Shown here one piece after another: positions 1 through 9,190 of a DNA stretch of 64,000 bases. The DNA is from Pedobacter africanus. Lineage in GTDB: Bacteria > Bacteroidota > Bacteroidia > Sphingobacteriales > Sphingobacteriaceae. The DNA lies in the NCBI RefSeq assembly GCF_900176535.1, contig NZ_FWXT01000001.1, forward strand, positions 2,666,001 through 2,730,000, read 5' to 3'. A program made the translations under genes and the position numbers. Position 1 is the first letter of the stretch, and every line of letters starts with the position of its first letter. The notes beneath the pieces are model-generated. The model had not been told where the DNA came from. It did not search any database and saw nothing but the letters and a program-made list of their open reading frames with translations.

Positions 1-1014
1 AATGATCACGCAGGGCTGCTGATCGCTGTTTAAAGCTTTAGACTCGGCTACGTCTTCAATAAAACGAAGGCCTTTAAAACCGAAAATATCACGATCTACT
101 TTTAGCACTTCCTTTACACCATTGTTGTAGACTTCGGGGTGGCTCCTCAAAACTTCTGTTGCTTCGAGTGAAAGCGGGCTGTCGACATAGTAAGGAATGG
201 CCGGAAGCTGATTTTTTAATTCCAGTCCGTTTAGGGCGTAAAGCAGCTCCTGTGTGCGGCCCACACTAAATGCAGGTATAATTACTTTTCCTCCTTTTTC
301 CAGGCAGGTATGGGTAATTACCTGCAGCAGCATATTTTCTATCGGGTCAAGGTCAACATGCAGGGAGTCTCCGTAGGTCGATTCCATAACGATGTAATCG
401 GCCTGTGGAAAGGTTTGCGGACTTTTCAGCAGCAAATCGCCATAGCGTCCAACATCCCCGCTAAAGGTAAGCCGGGTTTCTTTTCCTTCTTCATTTATCT
501 TAAGATGTACGGCGGCACTACCTACAATATGCCCTGCGTCTGTAAAATAAACAGAAATATCCGGACTGATATCAAAATTCTGATTGTAAGGTATGGTTTT
601 AAACTGGCTTAAAGTTTGATGAACGTCCTTGTCTGTGTAAAGCGGCATTTCCTGATCTTCCACACGTTTGATTTTTTTGTTAGCGTATTCAGCATCCTGC
701 ATCTGAATCTTTGCTGAATCCAGCAACAGGATCCGGGCGAGGTCTTTGGTGGCAGGTGTACAGAATACAGGCCCCCTAAAGCCTTCTGCCACCAGACGGG
801 GCAAAAGCCCGCAATGATCTATATGCGCATGCGATAAGATCATGTAATTAACCTTTGCGGGGTTAAAGCCAAAAGATTCGTTCAGCTTTTCGGTGATGTC
901 GCCCATCCCCTGGAAAAGTCCGCAGTCCAATAATAGCTGTACTCCATTGTTTAATGTAACCAGGTGTTTACTGCCTGTAACGGCGCGTGCCGCCCCATGA
1001 AAAGCAATCTTCAT
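1..1014 (-). CDS. MBL-fold metallo-hydrolase with start of a beta-CASP domain (partial)
   Basis: The frame is open from an ATG at 1012-1014 to the left edge, so the C-terminus is outside the window; about 338 residues are visible. Residues 62-67 read HAHIDH, the zinc-binding HxHxDH motif of metallo-beta-lactamase-fold hydrolases, followed by a GHIVGSA segment and an FSGDVGRYGD segment typical of the family. The later part (VIIPAFSVGRTQELL) matches the entry to a beta-CASP domain, as in CPSF73-like or RNase J-like nucleases. Members of this family usually act on RNA and run to about 450-470 residues. The nuclease role is inferred from family; substrate is unknown. The YtxH-like gene lies just upstream on the same strand. 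Confidence 0.85.
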   Translation of the reverse strand, partial: MKIAFHGAARAVTGSKHLVTLNNGVQLLLDCGLFQGMGDITEKLNESFGFNPAKVNYMILSHAHIDHCGLLPRLVAEGFRGPVFCTPATKDLARILLLDSAKIQMQDAEYANKKIKRVEDQEMPLYTDKDVHQTLSQFKTIPYNQNFDISPDISVYFTDAGHIVGSAAVHLKINEEGKETRLTFSGDVGRYGDLLLKSPQTFPQADYIVMESTYGDSLHVDLDPIENMLLQVITHTCLEKGGKVIIPAFSVGRTQELLYALNGLELKNQLPAIPYYVDSPLSLEATEVLRSHPEVYNNGVKEVLKVDRDIFGFKGLRFIEDVAESKALNSDQQPCVII

Positions 1015-1031
1015 TCTTGTCTTTATGTGGC

Positions 1032-1238
1032 TTAGGCTCTTACTTTTGCTAGCGTATCTTTTACCTGATCGGTCACATCTGCCAGTTTTTCTTTGGAGGC
1101 ATCTAAAAGGTCACAAAACCAGTCAGACATTTTATCTTTCATCTCTCCTGTTTTATCTGATGACAATATCAGGGCAACAGCAGCACCAAGGGCAGCTCCT
1201 GCCAATACGCCTGCAATTATTTTAGTTTCTTTCTTCAT
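1032..1238 (-). CDS. YtxH domain-containing small protein
   Basis: A 68-residue protein. Residues 7-26 form one hydrophobic, Ala/Gly-rich segment (IIAGVLAGAALGAAVALILS), followed by a charged amphipathic helix rich in Lys and Asp. This is the layout of YtxH-family proteins, which are membrane-anchored and often stress-linked; the exact function is not known. The start is supported by an AGGAGAAACC stretch directly before the ATG. The gene lies 17 bases before the metallo-hydrolase on the same strand and may be cotranscribed with it. Confidence 0.75.
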   Translation of the reverse strand: MKKETKIIAGVLAGAALGAAVALILSSDKTGEMKDKMSDWFCDLLDASKEKLADVTDQVKDTLAKVRA

Positions 1239-1324
1239 GGTTTCTCCTTTTATTTAATCTGTAAATGACGTTGTAAGATAAACAAAAATAGGGCCGAATG
1301 GTTTAGGTGCAGACAGTATTGCAT

Positions 1325-1363
1325 AAAAAAGCCGGATAACAATTAAGTTGCCCGGCTTTTTAA
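1325..1363 (-). terminator. Rho-independent terminator after the 1380-1793 lipoprotein gene
   Basis: The stem AAAAAGCCGG / CCGGCTTTTT has a roughly 20-base loop and is followed on the minus strand by a T-rich end. It lies directly after the stop at 1380 and separates that gene from the YtxH-like gene. The symmetric A/T arms mean it could also work on the plus strand. Confidence 0.7.
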
Positions 1364-1379
1364 TAGGGATGGATGAATA

Positions 1380-1793
1380 TTATTTTACATTAACACCTTC
1401 AAATTTGAACATTGCGTCCTGAAAGTTGTTTACTAATGACATTTCTATATCAGAATTAGACTGAAAAGAGAAGATCACTACCCTGCTGCTACCGGAAGAA
1501 GACATATACTGTTTAGTCGCCTCTGCATAGAGAAAATTTGAAAAGGTTAAAGCAGCAAAAGTGCCGTACTCTTGTCCACTTACTGGTTCAATTGCAACTT
1601 CATTGGCCGCTTTTCTGGTTACTTTAATTTTAACATTGTTGTAGTCTACTGTACCTACAGATAATTTTCCCTGATAGGTTTGCGACACCTGTGCCGATTT
1701 GTCCTGGCCATCAGGATTTGGTTCTTTGTCCTTGCTGCAGGCAGCAAAAATGGTAACAAGCAATAGAATTGGATAGATGATTGATTTTTTCAT
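1380..1793 (-). CDS. Hypothetical lipoprotein
   Basis: A 137-residue protein. The frame extends upstream to 1871, but the ATG at 1791-1793 gives a clean lipoprotein signal (MKKSIIYPILLLVTIFAACSKD) with lipobox Cys near residue 19, so I chose it. The mature part is polar and Ser/Thr-rich, with predicted beta strands and no motif that I recognise. It is probably anchored in the outer or inner membrane by its lipid. It stands alone between a terminator and an intergenic region, so context gives no function. Confidence 0.65.
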   Translation of the reverse strand: MKKSIIYPILLLVTIFAACSKDKEPNPDGQDKSAQVSQTYQGKLSVGTVDYNNVKIKVTRKAANEVAIEPVSGQEYGTFAALTFSNFLYAEATKQYMSSSGSSRVVIFSFQSNSDIEMSLVNNFQDAMFKFEGVNVK

Positions 1794-1925
1794 AATTAAA
1801 TAAGAGTTGGTTTGAAAATATTTAGCCATGCCTGTTGTAAAAACTGTGCCAAAGCATAGGGGTAGTCTCAAGGTTATTCTCTTGAACCATTAGAATTAAC
1901 TACTGGTTTACCGCTAATTGTGCTG

Positions 1926-1958
1926 TTTGTTAATGGATTGTGTTCTTGATTATCTTTG
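1926..1958 (+). promoter_or_regulatory. Bacteroidota-type promoter on the plus strand with no obvious gene
   Basis: TTTG at 1926-1929 and TATCTTTG at 1951-1958 are separated by 21 bases, close to the -33 / -7 layout of Bacteroidota sigma-ABfr promoters. The predicted start is near 1964, just before a perfect 10-bp hairpin at 1971-1993 (CGTTTCTTTT, 3-base loop). All annotated genes here are on the minus strand, so the transcript would run antisense into the thioredoxin gene. Confidence 0.4.
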
Positions 1959-1970
1959 TATGATAATTGA

Positions 1971-1993
1971 CGTTTCTTTTGGTAAAAGAAACG
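1971..1993. repeat. Perfect 10-bp inverted repeat
   Basis: CGTTTCTTTT (1971-1980) and AAAAGAAACG (1984-1993) flank a 3-base loop. It follows the plus-strand promoter-like site by about 12 bases and also lies 51 bases after the end of the thioredoxin gene. It has no T-tract on the minus strand, so a terminator role for that gene is uncertain. Confidence 0.5.
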
Positions 1994-2044
1994 CTGCAAA
2001 GGATAAGATGTCTGTAAAAAGAAACAGAATTTAAGGTGCTTTAT

Positions 2045-3550
2045 CTATTTCAAGGCTTCCTCTAGCTGCTGAATTAATTTGGTCCTTTCCATTGGGTATC
2101 CTGCTTTTGAAAGTTCATAGCGACCATCTTTTTTTATCAGGAAATAAGTTGGGTAGCCTTTGCCCTTTACCGCATTCATGACGCTTTCGGTCAAAGTCTG
2201 ACTAGCCAGAATATGCGTGCCTTCCAGATTAAAATAGCTGATCAGTTCTTTCCATGCCTTTGTGTTGCCGGTATCGTAGTTGGCAACATAGAAGTATTCA
2301 AGATCTTTGCCTTTAAAATGTTTTTTAATCTCGGCGCTGTTTTTTTCAATTTCCTGCCTGCATGGGGAGCACCAGGTTCCCCACATGTCAACCAAAACTG
2401 TTTTGTTTTTGGCCAGTTTTAATAGGTCATCGAGCGTGTTTAATTGTTTGGCAGTACTATCGGCAAAAACCATACGCTCATTTAAACCTCGTTCCTGCCT
2501 CTTTTTAACGGCGTTCACAATGGTTTTTAATTTCGCGTCATATTCGCTGACCGGATATTGATCTTTAAACCTGCTGTAAATGTTCAGTAGATTTTTCGGA
2601 TCACTGTTATCTATAGCGTCAACAATCAGATGTGCGTATAGATATTCTGCTGTTTTGCCTTTAAAGTATTTCTTGATAATCTTCTCTCTCAAAGCGTTGC
2701 TCTTATCTGCCATATACTCTTCTTCTCCCTTAAACTGATCTCCGCCGTACCATTCCTTGTAAAAAGCGTTCTTATTTTCATATTGTTCAGTCCATAATGC
2801 TTCTTTTTTTCTGCCTAGAAAATCGGTGATCAGAAGGGTGTAATTGCGAGAAGATAAGGCGTTCGGGTTGTCGAGTGGCTGTATATTGAACAAACTGTCC
2901 TGAATGGATTGCCACTTGTCAAGATTACGTTTGTATGCCGATTTAACCTGGAATTTGTTGTTCTCTTTAAAACTAAAATAAGCGCTTGCAGCCCAATAAG
3001 TCAGGTTAAGTTTTTTAGCCTCAATAAATTCCTTAGTGGGTTTATAACGGGTACTATATTTTTCCAGCTCAGTCTTATACTGTTTTTCTTTTTTTAAAAT
3101 TGCACTGATGACCCTGTCGGGTACCGTGTCTCCGTAGAACTTTTGCGGATCAAAACCTGAGGAGCCCTTGTAAATGGATTGGTTGTTATTGCTCCCTTTT
3201 CCCGTTACGGCTATTTGGTAATCTTTGGCTAGCATATCAGCATTAAATGTTAGCTTATCGCCAGGAGAAAGAAAAAACGAATAGGATAACCATTGATCAG
3301 ATTTGCTGCGCTCGCAATAAAAGTCGAACGACCTGGGCCTTGTGATTTTTAAGCTGTAGGTTGCTTGCCCGTTTTTATTAAGCGGTAAAGAGACTTTTTC
3401 TTTGCCATATCGGGATAAATTATTTTGAGGGGATAAGGTACAATTGCAGGAGCCGGAGTTTTTAATGTTGAAATGGATGGTAGCAGTTTGTGCAGGCGTA
3501 GAGCCTGTGTACAAAATAACCAGAAGTACAGAGCAGATAATTTTTTTCAT
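2045..3550 (-). CDS. TlpA-family thioredoxin-like protein
   Basis: A 501-residue exported protein. The ATG at 3548-3550 begins a signal peptide ending near TPAQ at residue 21; the longer frame to 3667 adds an implausible N-terminus. Residues 22 to about 370 form a region common in Bacteroidota thioredoxin-like proteins (a DUF4369-like N-terminus is possible). The C-terminal 130 residues are a TlpA/AhpC-type thioredoxin fold with WCSPC at residues 393-397, so both redox cysteines are present. Such proteins reduce disulfides or cytochrome apoproteins in the periplasm. The substrate is not visible. It is transcribed alone, away from the sigma factor gene. Confidence 0.8.
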   Translation of the reverse strand: MKKIICSVLLVILYTGSTPAQTATIHFNIKNSGSCNCTLSPQNNLSRYGKEKVSLPLNKNGQATYSLKITRPRSFDFYCERSKSDQWLSYSFFLSPGDKLTFNADMLAKDYQIAVTGKGSNNNQSIYKGSSGFDPQKFYGDTVPDRVISAILKKEKQYKTELEKYSTRYKPTKEFIEAKKLNLTYWAASAYFSFKENNKFQVKSAYKRNLDKWQSIQDSLFNIQPLDNPNALSSRNYTLLITDFLGRKKEALWTEQYENKNAFYKEWYGGDQFKGEEEYMADKSNALREKIIKKYFKGKTAEYLYAHLIVDAIDNSDPKNLLNIYSRFKDQYPVSEYDAKLKTIVNAVKKRQERGLNERMVFADSTAKQLNTLDDLLKLAKNKTVLVDMWGTWCSPCRQEIEKNSAEIKKHFKGKDLEYFYVANYDTGNTKAWKELISYFNLEGTHILASQTLTESVMNAVKGKGYPTYFLIKKDGRYELSKAGYPMERTKLIQQLEEALK

Positions 3551-3892
3551 CACTAAAGATAGACCTTTTTTAGAAAAGCAAAAGCTGTAGTATATGAAAA
3601 AGATATATAAACAGAAACAGGGACCACCTGGCGGTGCGTCCCTGTTATAAGATGGTTGATCCACCACAGATCAACCTAAACCAAACAAACTGCAACTATA
3701 ACGATGGATGTTGTGCAAATGTTTTACGGAAATGGAAAAAAAGTTTTTGATGACTGTTTAATGACTATCAAAGGCAATATATAGCAGCTGTAAGCAGGAG
3801 ATACATTTTTTGATAGTAAAGTATTTTTGCTGAATTAAGGTAATAATTAATTAATATTGAACTGATTTCTTGAATGTTGTATGGATTAACCA
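3551..3892. other. Intergenic region with two hairpins, a CA-rich tract and a short ORF
   Basis: This gap between divergent genes holds a perfect 9-bp hairpin at 3616-3646 (AACAGGGAC / GTCCCTGTT), a perfect 8-bp hairpin at 3654-3676 (GGTTGATC / GATCAACC), the tract TAAACCAAACAAACT at 3677-3691, and a 26-codon ORF at 3704-3784. A lone -7-like TATTTTTG lies at 3822-3829, without a well-spaced TTG, and could belong to the sigma factor gene. Confidence 0.5.
3704..3784 (+). CDS. Possible 26-residue small ORF
   Basis: An ATG at 3704 opens a 26-codon frame ending with TAG at 3782-3784, beginning MDVVQMFYG. It follows the CA-rich tract and hairpins described above and ends 108 bases before the sigma factor gene. 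Nothing shows that it is translated. I list it because a second locus (26912-27001) has the same order of hairpin, identical 15-base tract and short ORF. Confidence 0.15.
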   Translation: MDVVQMFYGNGKKVFDDCLMTIKGNI

Positions 3893-4477
3893 ATGAAAAT
3901 TAACTATAGCTCTTGTCCGGATATTGAACTCGTTAACTTATTGTCTGAAGATGATGAGCATGCTTATTTGGAAATATTCAGCAGGTACAATAAATTACTT
4001 TACAGCCATGCTTATAATAAACTTCGGGAAAGAGAAGACGCAAAGGACATTGTTTCGGAAGTCTTTTATGCACTTTGGGCAAAGCGGCAGCAAACTTTAC
4101 CAAGGGAAAACCTGGTGGGCTACCTTTTTATGGCGGTACGTTATAAAATTGCCGACTTTTTGTCCAGAAAACAGGTAAAGCAGAATTATATCGCATCACT
4201 GCAAACTTACATCGATCAGTCCGGGGCCTATACAGATCACCTGGTGCGCGAGAAACAACTGAAAGAGATTATTGAGGAGGAGGTTTCGGCCCTACCTGCA
4301 CGCATGCAGGAGATCTTCAGAATGAGCAGGTTTGAGCAGATGAGCCACAAGGAAATTGCAGAAAAACTGGAGCTTTCGGAGCAAACCATTAAAGACCAGG
4401 TTAAGAAAGCGCTCAGGATTTTGAGGATTAAATTAGGTCTGATCGCATATTTAACGCTTTTTTTTAAAATATTTTAA
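3893..4477 (+). CDS. ECF-type RNA polymerase sigma factor (FecI-like, Bacteroidota type)
   Basis: A 194-residue sigma-70 family protein. Region 2 covers about residues 23-90 (YNKLLYSHAYNKLREREDAKDIVSEVF) and region 4 about 125-180, with the helix-turn-helix SHKEIAEKLELSEQTIKDQV. It lacks sigma regions 1 and 3, as expected of ECF factors. The next gene encodes a FecR-type anti-sigma factor and then SusC and SusD, so it most likely recruits polymerase to this locus when the SusC receptor senses its glycan. The start ATG at 3893 has a purine-poor leader, normal for this phylum. Confidence 0.92.
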   Translation: MKINYSSCPDIELVNLLSEDDEHAYLEIFSRYNKLLYSHAYNKLREREDAKDIVSEVFYALWAKRQQTLPRENLVGYLFMAVRYKIADFLSRKQVKQNYIASLQTYIDQSGAYTDHLVREKQLKEIIEEEVSALPARMQEIFRMSRFEQMSHKEIAEKLELSEQTIKDQVKKALRILRIKLGLIAYLTLFFKIF

Positions 4478-4552
4478 TTTTTTCGTTTCCCCATCCCCCC
4501 TAAGCAGGACTTGTCCGACTTATAGTTTAATCAACCAGATAGACCAGATTAA

Positions 4553-5686
4553 ATGAACAGGATAAAAGCCACTGAGCTTCTGCGTAAATACGTGGAGGGC
4601 ACTTGCACTGATGAGGAGCAACAGCTGTTTGAGCAATGGTACGCAAATCTTAACAGTGAAGATCATCATCTTCTGACAGAAAACGAACTTAAACTGGCCG
4701 AACAGGAAATGCTGGGCAGACTGCCCGTTTCAATTCCTGCAAAAACTGTACGTCTTTGGCCTTATGCTACTGTTGCCGCTGCTATTGGCTTTGCTATTGT
4801 TGCAGCATTGTGGTTGTACAAACCCGATCCTAAAACCAGCAACAGCAATATGGAGATCCAGGCCCGGAACAATATTCTTCCGGGAAACAATAAAGCCATA
4901 CTGACCCTTGCCGATGGCTCCAGAATATCACTTACAGATGCCATGAAAGGTGAACTTGCAGAGCAGGCAGGTGTAAGCATTACAAAAACCAGGGATGGCC
5001 AGCTGGTATATCAGATAAAAGATTCCGGAAAAAATGCAAACGTTTACAATACCATCGAAACCCCCAGGGGAGGGCAGCATCAGGTCATTCTTCCGGACGG
5101 GTCTAAAGTTTGGCTGAATGCAGCATCATGGTTAAGGTTCCCTTCTTCATTGGCGCTGGCTACCGAGCGCAGGGTAGAGTTAAGGGGAGAAGCTTATTTC
5201 GAAATTGTACACAAAAGCCAGCATAGCCCTTTTGTTGTAGTTACTGCTAAACAGGAAATAGAAGTACTGGGTACACATTTTAATGTGAGCAGTTATGCCG
5301 ATGAAGGAACGACCAGGACAACGCTGCTGGAAGGCGCTGTCAGATTGAATGTTTTTACCGGACAATCTTACGTACTTAAACCTGGTCAGCAGGCAGTTTC
5401 TGGGGAAAACCAGGCAATAAACATCAGAAATGTAGATGTTAACGCGGCGGTAGACTGGAAAGAAGGGCTTTTCGTATTTAATAAGGAAAGTCTGGAAAGC
5501 ATTATGCAAAAGTTGTCGCGCTGGTACGATGTGGATGTTGTTTTTGAAAATGAGCAACTAAAAAAACAACTTTTTGGTGGCAGAGTATCCCGTTTCAGTA
5601 CGGTTGCCGAAGTGCTGGATGTTTTGGAACTAACAGATCTTGCACATTTTAAAACGGAAGGGAGGAGGATTATGGTCGTCAAATAG
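4553..5686 (+). CDS. FecR family anti-sigma factor
   Basis: A 377-residue membrane protein. Residues 1-65 are the cytoplasmic part (a helical N-terminus like the sigma-binding domain). One membrane helix lies at about 68-88 (YATVAAAIGFAIVAALWLY). The periplasmic FecR domain spans about 140-260 (ETPRGGQHQVILPDGSKVWLNAAS is the hallmark start), and a C-terminal DUF4974-type domain follows from about 300. In this family the protein holds the partner sigma factor until the STN domain of a TonB receptor signals across the periplasm. It lies 75 bases after the sigma gene and 112 before SusC. Confidence 0.92.
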   Translation: MNRIKATELLRKYVEGTCTDEEQQLFEQWYANLNSEDHHLLTENELKLAEQEMLGRLPVSIPAKTVRLWPYATVAAAIGFAIVAALWLYKPDPKTSNSNMEIQARNNILPGNNKAILTLADGSRISLTDAMKGELAEQAGVSITKTRDGQLVYQIKDSGKNANVYNTIETPRGGQHQVILPDGSKVWLNAASWLRFPSSLALATERRVELRGEAYFEIVHKSQHSPFVVVTAKQEIEVLGTHFNVSSYADEGTTRTTLLEGAVRLNVFTGQSYVLKPGQQAVSGENQAINIRNVDVNAAVDWKEGLFVFNKESLESIMQKLSRWYDVDVVFENEQLKKQLFGGRVSRFSTVAEVLDVLELTDLAHFKTEGRRIMVVK

Positions 5687-5798
5687 CTACCCATACCGTA
5701 ATCCGTAAAAAAGCCAGATGTGGTTGCAACACAACTGGCCAATGTCCGGGTCACGTTCATAAAACTGGATTGTTTCAACTTTAACCCAAACTAACCAA

Positions 5799-8700
5799 AT
5801 GTATAAAAAAAAGACCAAGAAACTTGGGATACCCGAGGGGTATGTCCATAAACTTCTGCTAATTATGCGAATCGCCACCGTAATACTAATAGCAACGATC
5901 ATGCAGGTGAGTGCAAAGGGACGTGCACAAACTTTGTCGTTCATTAAAAACAACACCACTTTTAAGGAACTTTTTGCTGAAATTAAGACGCAGACCGGCT
6001 ATAATGTGGTATGGCCTGCGGAAAAATTTGACGAGAACAGAACACTGAACGTAAAGTTTAGCAATACCCCGCTGGCCAGTGTTCTGAGCCAGACATTTAC
6101 CGGTCAGCTGATCAGTTATTCTGTTAAAAACAAAACCATTGTGCTGAAAACCAATGTGCCGATGGCCCAGGTTTACCAGGAAACAATATCGGGCCAGGTG
6201 ACCAATGCGGCTAACAACGAGCCCCTGCAGGGGGTCAGTGTTATTGCATCGGGCAACGCACTGGTAACGCAAACCGATGCCAGGGGAAATTACAGTATTA
6301 AAGCTGATAAAGGTTCGCTGAAGTTTACTTCTGTAGGTTTTGCTGATACCATTATTAATATTAATGGACGAAATACCATTAATGTGCAGATGCGGCCATC
6401 CAACACCAAACTTTTTGAAGTTATTGTGGTGGGCTATGGAACACAAAAGAAATCAGATGTCACAGGGTCCATTGTTTCCATCAATGAACAGGCCTTAAAA
6501 GAAGTACCGGTCATTAACCTTTCACAGGCGCTTCAGGGAAGGGGGTCTGGTATTGATATTCAAAAAAGTGGCGGTAACAGTAAACCTGGTGCCTCTCCGG
6601 TAATCAGGATCAGGGGTGCCAGGTCGCTGGGTGCAAACAATGACCCCTTGTTTGTAGTTGACGGTATCCCCTACAATGGTAACATTAACGATTTAAACCC
6701 CGATGACGTGGTATCTGTTGACGTGCTTAAAGATGCTTCTTCAACCGCCATTTACGGATCAAGGGGAGCCAACGGGGTGATCCTTGTGACCACCAGAAGG
6801 GGTAAGACGGGAGAAGCGGTAGTCACTTACAGTGGTTACGCCGGTGTAACCAAAAACCTGGGTAAGATAGACGTAATGGATGGTAAGCAATTTGAAATGC
6901 TAAAAAAATGGGCGGTGGTAAATGGGAATTTTGTTAACGGAGTACCTAAATATACTGGTATTGATGATCCCAAAATTATGACGGATGGTATTTTTGCGCC
7001 ACAGGAACTTGAGTCTATTCAATTGGGCAGGAGTACCGACTGGCAGGATTTGATTTATAAAAACGGAATTACCACAAACCATCAGATTGGTGTATCCGGA
7101 GGGTCTGAAAAAACACAATATGCTTTGTCCGGAGGTTATCATAATGAGACCGGAATTTATCCCGGGCAGTCTTTTGAACGCTTTACCGCTAAAATAAGTG
7201 TAGATCAGAAATTAGGTAAATATGTTCGCGTTGGGTTGAATAGTATAAATACCTTTAGCTATGTTAAAGGTGAAGGGGCCAACCCGATGGGGCAGGTACT
7301 GCGTGCAAGTCCGCTTGCCACACCTTACGATGAAACAGGAAAGCTATGGGGATTTGTACCCGGTAGCGCAAACCAGGTATGGAACCCACTGGGCGATTTC
7401 GTAGAAGGGGCTAAAATAGAAAACAGAAAACGTTTCGGAACATTTACCACCCTCTATCTCGAAGCTAATTTGGCTCCGGGGTTAAAATACCGCTTTAATG
7501 GAGGTGCGGAAATAAAGTCTGATGTTTACGGAAATTTTTATGCCAGTGCCACTTCAAATAACCTGGGCGGTTTATCGACTTCCAGTAACCGTACCGGCTT
7601 TAGAACAGACTATACATTGGAGAACATTCTGACTTATGATAAGGTAATTGCCGATGATCATAAAATAAATTTTACCGGATTGTTTTCTTTACAGGAAGCC
7701 CAAAATCAATCCAATAATTTTAATAACAATAACCTGATTGCAGATAACCTATGGTATTACAATCCTCAGCTGGGCTCCAATCTTGTTGGATCAGGGGATT
7801 ATAGTAAATGGTCGTTATTATCTTATATGGGCAGGCTTAATTATGCTTTAAAGGATAAATACCTGTTAACGTTGACCGTACGGTCAGATGGCTCTTCACG
7901 CCTGGCACCAGGAGGTAAATATAAAGTATTCCCCTCGGCTGCTGTAGCATGGAACCTGAGCCGGGAAGATTTTATTAAAAATGTTACGGCTATTTCAAAT
8001 CTGAAACTAAGGGCTTCTTATGGAATGGTTGGTAATACTTCTATTGATGCCTATGCCACACTGGGGCAGCTTACCGGGGCCAACTATAATTTTGGCGATA
8101 AGACAACTACAGGATTATATCTTTCTAATGTGCCAAATCCGGCATTGACCTGGGAAAATAGCACAACGGCCAATGTGGCATTGGATTTTGGATTTTTGGA
8201 CAACAGGATCGTAGGCTCAATTGAGGCTTACCAGGTGCATACAGATAAATTGTTGTTGCCACAAAATCTTCCTTTCACCTCGGGCATTCCTAATGCCGTT
8301 TTAACAAATGTTGGTAAAACGGAAAACCGGGGACTGGATTTCCAGCTAAGTACGGTAAATTTTAAAGGTGATGGCAAGAAGCAATTTAGCTGGACTACCG
8401 ACCTGAACGTTTCTATCAACAGAGGAAAAATTACCCAGTTGCAGGAGGGGGTGCTAAATGACATTACCAATAACAGGTATGTAGGGCAGCCCATCGGGAC
8501 TATTTTTGATTATAACAGAATTGGTATCTGGCAAAATACTCCGGCAGATACCGCAGAGGCAAAAAGGCTTGGGCTCACATTAACCACCGGAACAGGCTCT
8601 GTGATTGGCAACATCAGACTTGCAGATACAAATGGAGATGGTAAAATAACAGCAGACGACCGGATATTTATAGGATCGAGCCAGCCAAAATGGTCTGGAG

Positions 8701-9185
8701 GTATGACCAACAGGTTTGCCTATAAGAATTTTGACTTTACAGTAGTAACGTTTGGAAGGTTTGGCAGTACCATTATCAGTAGTGTACACAACAGTGGATT
8801 TGCCAATACCTTTCAGGGAAATTACAACAACCTGGATGTAAACTACTGGACACCTACAAACCATGAAAACTACTGGCCAAAACCAAATGCGGCATCAACC
8901 AATACACCCAACAACTCTACGCTTGGGTATTTTAGCGGCACATTTGTAAAGATCAGGAGCCTGGCCCTGGGTTATAATATACCAGCACCGTTTGCTGCTA
9001 AAATAGGAAGTAAATCGTTAAGGGTATATGCTTCTGTAAACGATGCATTTATTCTTTTTTCCAAATATAGAAGCATATATAAAGGTATAGATCCCGAGGC
9101 GATAGGAAGTAATAACAGGAGCTCTGTAGGTGTAGATACGCCTGCAAGTTATTCTATGACTTTTGGTTTGAACATGACTTTATAA
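5799..9185 (+). CDS. SusC/RagA family TonB-dependent outer-membrane receptor with STN signalling domain
   Basis: An 1128-residue receptor. After a signal region (to about residue 45) comes an STN domain (about 50-110, FKELFAEIKTQTGYNVVW), a CarboxypepD-like Ig domain (about 125-210, ISGQVTNAANNEPLQGVSVI), the TonB plug (about 215-340, VVVGYGTQKKSDVTGSI) and the beta-barrel. An acidic DTNGDGKITADD loop near residue 945 looks like the calcium-binding loop seen in many SusC proteins. The STN domain fits signalling to the FecR protein encoded just upstream. It should import an oligosaccharide together with the SusD lipoprotein encoded 5 bases downstream. Confidence 0.95.
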   Translation: MYKKKTKKLGIPEGYVHKLLLIMRIATVILIATIMQVSAKGRAQTLSFIKNNTTFKELFAEIKTQTGYNVVWPAEKFDENRTLNVKFSNTPLASVLSQTFTGQLISYSVKNKTIVLKTNVPMAQVYQETISGQVTNAANNEPLQGVSVIASGNALVTQTDARGNYSIKADKGSLKFTSVGFADTIININGRNTINVQMRPSNTKLFEVIVVGYGTQKKSDVTGSIVSINEQALKEVPVINLSQALQGRGSGIDIQKSGGNSKPGASPVIRIRGARSLGANNDPLFVVDGIPYNGNINDLNPDDVVSVDVLKDASSTAIYGSRGANGVILVTTRRGKTGEAVVTYSGYAGVTKNLGKIDVMDGKQFEMLKKWAVVNGNFVNGVPKYTGIDDPKIMTDGIFAPQELESIQLGRSTDWQDLIYKNGITTNHQIGVSGGSEKTQYALSGGYHNETGIYPGQSFERFTAKISVDQKLGKYVRVGLNSINTFSYVKGEGANPMGQVLRASPLATPYDETGKLWGFVPGSANQVWNPLGDFVEGAKIENRKRFGTFTTLYLEANLAPGLKYRFNGGAEIKSDVYGNFYASATSNNLGGLSTSSNRTGFRTDYTLENILTYDKVIADDHKINFTGLFSLQEAQNQSNNFNNNNLIADNLWYYNPQLGSNLVGSGDYSKWSLLSYMGRLNYALKDKYLLTLTVRSDGSSRLAPGGKYKVFPSAAVAWNLSREDFIKNVTAISNLKLRASYGMVGNTSIDAYATLGQLTGANYNFGDKTTTGLYLSNVPNPALTWENSTTANVALDFGFLDNRIVGSIEAYQVHTDKLLLPQNLPFTSGIPNAVLTNVGKTENRGLDFQLSTVNFKGDGKKQFSWTTDLNVSINRGKITQLQEGVLNDITNNRYVGQPIGTIFDYNRIGIWQNTPADTAEAKRLGLTLTTGTGSVIGNIRLADTNGDGKITADDRIFIGSSQPKWSGGMTNRFAYKNFDFTVVTFGRFGSTIISSVHNSGFANTFQGNYNNLDVNYWTPTNHENYWPKPNAASTNTPNNSTLGYFSGTFVKIRSLALGYNIPAPFAAKIGSKSLRVYASVNDAFILFSKYRSIYKGIDPEAIGSNNRSSVGVDTPASYSMTFGLNMTL

Positions 9186-9190
9186 TTCAA

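Noticed and set aside
310..612. Plus-strand 100-codon ORF at the left edge
   Set aside because: It is antisense to the metallo-hydrolase gene, which carries the HxHxDH motif in the opposite frame.
1025..1225. Plus-strand 66-codon ORF over the YtxH-like gene
   Set aside because: It is the antisense shadow of a well-supported gene with a signal-like composition caused by the hydrophobic helix of the other strand.
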